NCBI GenBank assembly: GCA_051000395.1
Contig: JBPCOI010000047.1
Coordinates: 1 to 26,467, forward strand
DNA from: JBPCOI01 sp051000395
Lineage (GTDB): Bacteria > Actinomycetota > Actinomycetes > Mycobacteriales > Jatrophihabitantaceae
Reading direction: 5' to 3'
Length of the DNA stretch: 26,467 bases
Part shown: piece by piece, positions 24,546 through 26,467 of the stretch
Numbering within the stretch: the first letter of the stretch is position 1
Layout: the number at the start of each line of letters is the position of its first letter
Program-made: the position numbers and the translations under genes
Notes under the pieces: generated by a model
Told to the model about the DNA's origin: nothing
The model's database searches: none
The model's input: only the letters and a program-made list of their open reading frames with translations

Positions 24546-24579
24546 GACGGGCGTACCGCATCCGGGCGGTATGCCCGTC
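24546..24579. promoter_or_regulatory. 14-bp near-perfect inverted repeat upstream of katE
   Basis: Arms GACGGGCGTACCGC (24546-24559) and GCGGTATGCCCGTC (24566-24579) match at 13 of 14 positions around a 6-nt centre. It lies 19-52 bp before the katE ATG in the 159-bp gap after sbcC. It may be an operator for katE, a 5' untranslated hairpin, or the sbcC terminator; there is no T-tract, and the closeness to the katE ribosome site favours a katE regulatory role. Confidence 0.6.
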
Positions 24580-24686
24580 GACGGAATGGTGGTATGCGCC
24601 ACGGCGCAGCCAAAGTCCTTCGACCAGCGCAGTACCTCTACCCACGCTGCAGTCGTCTTTCGCAGCTGCGATCGCGCCGGCCTGGG

Positions 24687-26467
24687 TCAGGCCACCACCC
24701 TGAGTTCTGATGAGCCGTCGGGCAGCCGGCGCACCTCGACGCGCTCGGCGATGCGGTCCTTGAGCTCGCTGACGTGGCTGACGATGCCGACGACGCGGCC
24801 CCGGTCGCGCAGCTCGTCGATCACGGACATTACTGCGTCGAGCGTGTCGGCGTCGAGGCTGCCGAAGCCCTCGTCGATGAACAGCGTGTCGAGGTCGACC
24901 CCTCCCGCCTCGGCCCGGACCACGTCGGCGAGCCCGAGGGCGAGGGCGAGCGAGGTGTAGAACGTCTCTCCGCCGGACAGCGAGCGGGTGCTGCGCTGCT
25001 CGCCGGTGTGCCGGTCGAGCACCTCGAGTGTGAGGCCGGCGCGTTCGGCGCGTCCGCCCGCCTCGTCGACGCGTACGAGCTCGAAGCGGGCGCTGGACAT
25101 GTTCGCCAGCCGTACGTTCGCAGCCTGCACCACCCGCTCGAACCAATGCCGCAGCACGTAGGTGGTGAGCGCCACGCGCCGCTGCCCGGTCTTGCCCTGG
25201 GTGAGCCTGGCCAGGTACACGACCGGCGCGACCCGTTCCTCGATGCCGTCGAGTTCGGCCTGAACGCGCTCCAGCTCGGCGCGGCAGCGCGCGAAGCGTT
25301 CCACCGCGCTGCGGGCGAGCTCCGCGGCCCCGGCGCTGGCCTCGGCTCGCTGCTCGGCGCTGCGGGCACGCTGGCGCTCGTCTGCGCCGCGCTGCGCGAG
25401 CCGTGCTGCGGCTGCCGGATCGAGACCGGCGAACTCGGCTGCCGCCGCCGTAGCATGCAGCCGCTGCGCCTCGGCAAGCCAATCGTCGACCCGGCGTTGC
25501 AAGCCGGCCTGCTCGGCGTCGGTGCGAACGGCGGCCTGAGCCGCGGGCAGATCCGCGAAGCCCTGGGCGGACGCCTCCCCGGCTGCGCGCCGAGTGGCAG
25601 CGGCATGCCCGGCCAGCGCCTCGGACAGGACACGGACAGCGGCGGCCAGCGCGGCACAGCGCTCCGCCTCGCGCCGCAGCACCTGCTGCCGCGCCGCGAC
25701 GCTGGCGTGCGGACCGGCCGCGTCGACGAGTTCGGCGGCGAGTTCACGCACTTCGCGCCGCGCATTCTGCCGCTGCTCCCGGGCGCTCGCCTCGGCGGCC
25801 GTCGCCTCGGCGTGCACGTCGCCGAGCGTCGCCAGCTCCTGTTCGAGTGCGGTGCGGGCAGCAGCGAGGGGATCGAGGCTGAGTGCCGCGGCGGCCGCCT
25901 CGTCGGCCTCGGCGCGGTGCACCTCGGCTTCGCCGCGGAGCTTCGCCACGGCAGCGGTCCCGCACACGGCCAGGGCGGCGGCACTCTCGCGTTCCAGCTC
26001 CTCCTCGCGCTCGCTGGCGCCGTGACGGCCGTCAGCCGCTTGTTCGCGTCGGCGCGCGGCGTGCCCTACGTCCTCCGCGGTGACGGCGTCGGCAGCCGAC
26101 ACCGCCGGCGCCGGGTGCTCGGTGCTGCCGCAGACTGCGCACGGCTGTCCGTCGGCCAGCTCGGCAGCCAGTTCGGCGGCGATCCCGGCGAGCCGGGCGT
26201 CGAGCAGCCGCTGGTGGGTGTCGACGGCCTCCTGGTGCACGTCGATCGCAGCCGCGCGCTGCGCCCGGGCAGCGGCGAGCAGCGTGCCCAGCGCTTCGCG
26301 GCGGAGTGCGGCGCGCAGTCGCTCGCCGACCGCGTCTCCGCGTTGTTCGGCAGCGTCCAGGCGGGCGGCCCGGGCGCGGGCCGCGACCAGGCTCACTTCG
26401 GCGCGACGGAGTTCGCCGGGCACCTGCGCTAGGCGCTCGGCCGTTTCACGCGCACGCTCCGCGGCCA
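24687..26467 (-). CDS. sbcC: Exonuclease SbcC, Rad50-like ATPase (partial, N-terminus outside window)
   Basis: ATPase subunit of the SbcCD nuclease, which processes DNA ends and hairpins. About 593 residues of the C-terminal part are visible; the frame is open to the right edge, so the Walker A N-terminus is missing. Order of features: coiled coil, zinc-hook CAVCGS motif (around nt 26126-26143), a second long Ala/Arg/Glu-rich coiled coil, then the ABC ATPase C-terminal lobe with signature LSGGETFYTS (near nt 24968-24997), Walker B DTLFIDEGFGSLD (near 24855-24893) and the H-loop SHVSELKDR. It ends at TGA 24687. sbcD would be expected upstream, outside the window. The next gene, katE, is 159 bp away on the same strand. 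Confidence 0.95.
   Translation of the reverse strand, partial: AAERARETAERLAQVPGELRRAEVSLVAARARAARLDAAEQRGDAVGERLRAALRREALGTLLAAARAQRAAAIDVHQEAVDTHQRLLDARLAGIAAELAAELADGQPCAVCGSTEHPAPAVSAADAVTAEDVGHAARRREQAADGRHGASEREEELERESAAALAVCGTAAVAKLRGEAEVHRAEADEAAAAALSLDPLAAARTALEQELATLGDVHAEATAAEASAREQRQNARREVRELAAELVDAAGPHASVAARQQVLRREAERCAALAAAVRVLSEALAGHAAATRRAAGEASAQGFADLPAAQAAVRTDAEQAGLQRRVDDWLAEAQRLHATAAAAEFAGLDPAAAARLAQRGADERQRARSAEQRAEASAGAAELARSAVERFARCRAELERVQAELDGIEERVAPVVYLARLTQGKTGQRRVALTTYVLRHWFERVVQAANVRLANMSSARFELVRVDEAGGRAERAGLTLEVLDRHTGEQRSTRSLSGGETFYTSLALALGLADVVRAEAGGVDLDTLFIDEGFGSLDADTLDAVMSVIDELRDRGRVVGIVSHVSELKDRIAERVEVRRLPDGSSELRVVA

Overview
This is a high-GC (about 70%) actinobacterial chromosome segment. 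The evidence is actinobacterial gene content and order: a homodimeric aceE followed by a FasR/MabR-type regulator and a fabD-fabH-acpP-fabF-accD6-like cluster, plus DUF3145, a cysNC fusion and many GTG starts. The order resembles Streptomyces (fasR-fabD-fabH-acpP-fabF) combined with the mycobacterial arrangement (aceE-mabR-fabD ... accD6). Because fabH is inside the cluster and there is no kasA/kasB pair, a Frankiales-like or related non-mycobacterial lineage is my best guess; the species cannot be named.

Layout. 1-1871: 3' two thirds of aceE. 1903-4656 (minus): a three-gene unit coding for a PHP-domain protein, a pirin and an aldo/keto reductase. It sits between aceE and the fatty-acid regulator. 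4699-11081 (plus): fasR-like regulator, then fabD, fabH, acpP, fabF and accD, tightly packed; this is the type II fatty acid synthase with the acyl-CoA carboxylase beta subunit that supplies malonyl-CoA. 11092-13418 (minus): two overlapping paralogous membrane-anchored esterase-fold proteins. 13548-14084 (minus): DUF3145. 14287-15525 (plus): FAD/NAD(P)-dependent reductase. 15570-16391 (minus): Sir2-type deacylase. 16631-20159 (plus): cysD-cysNC-cysQ, a sulfate activation (APS/PAPS) and PAP recycling operon whose leader carries a 12-bp tandem repeat. 20160-22242: a stretch that looks less GC-rich and looser, with a small MTHFR-like gene, an unrecognised ORF and a DUF1801 gene. 22243-24527 (minus): katE large-subunit catalase with a coupled 58-codon small ORF. 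24687-26467 (minus): 3' part of sbcC.

How the genes fit together. Pyruvate dehydrogenase makes acetyl-CoA, AccD (with subunits encoded elsewhere) makes malonyl-CoA, FabD loads it on ACP, FabH starts and FabF elongates; the PucR/CdaR-like regulator is positioned to control this set, and a near-perfect inverted repeat lies just upstream of fabD. The most notable oddities are (i) FabF has proline where the first catalytic histidine of the Cys-His-His triad should be, (ii) FabD carries an extra C-terminal domain resembling a biotinyl/lipoyl domain but with Arg at the expected Lys position, (iii) a hidden, translationally coupled small ORF after katE, (iv) a 14-bp near-perfect inverted repeat in the katE leader and (v) a tandem repeat abutting the cysD ribosome binding site. 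No CRISPR array, rRNA, tRNA, insertion sequence or prophage gene was recognised.
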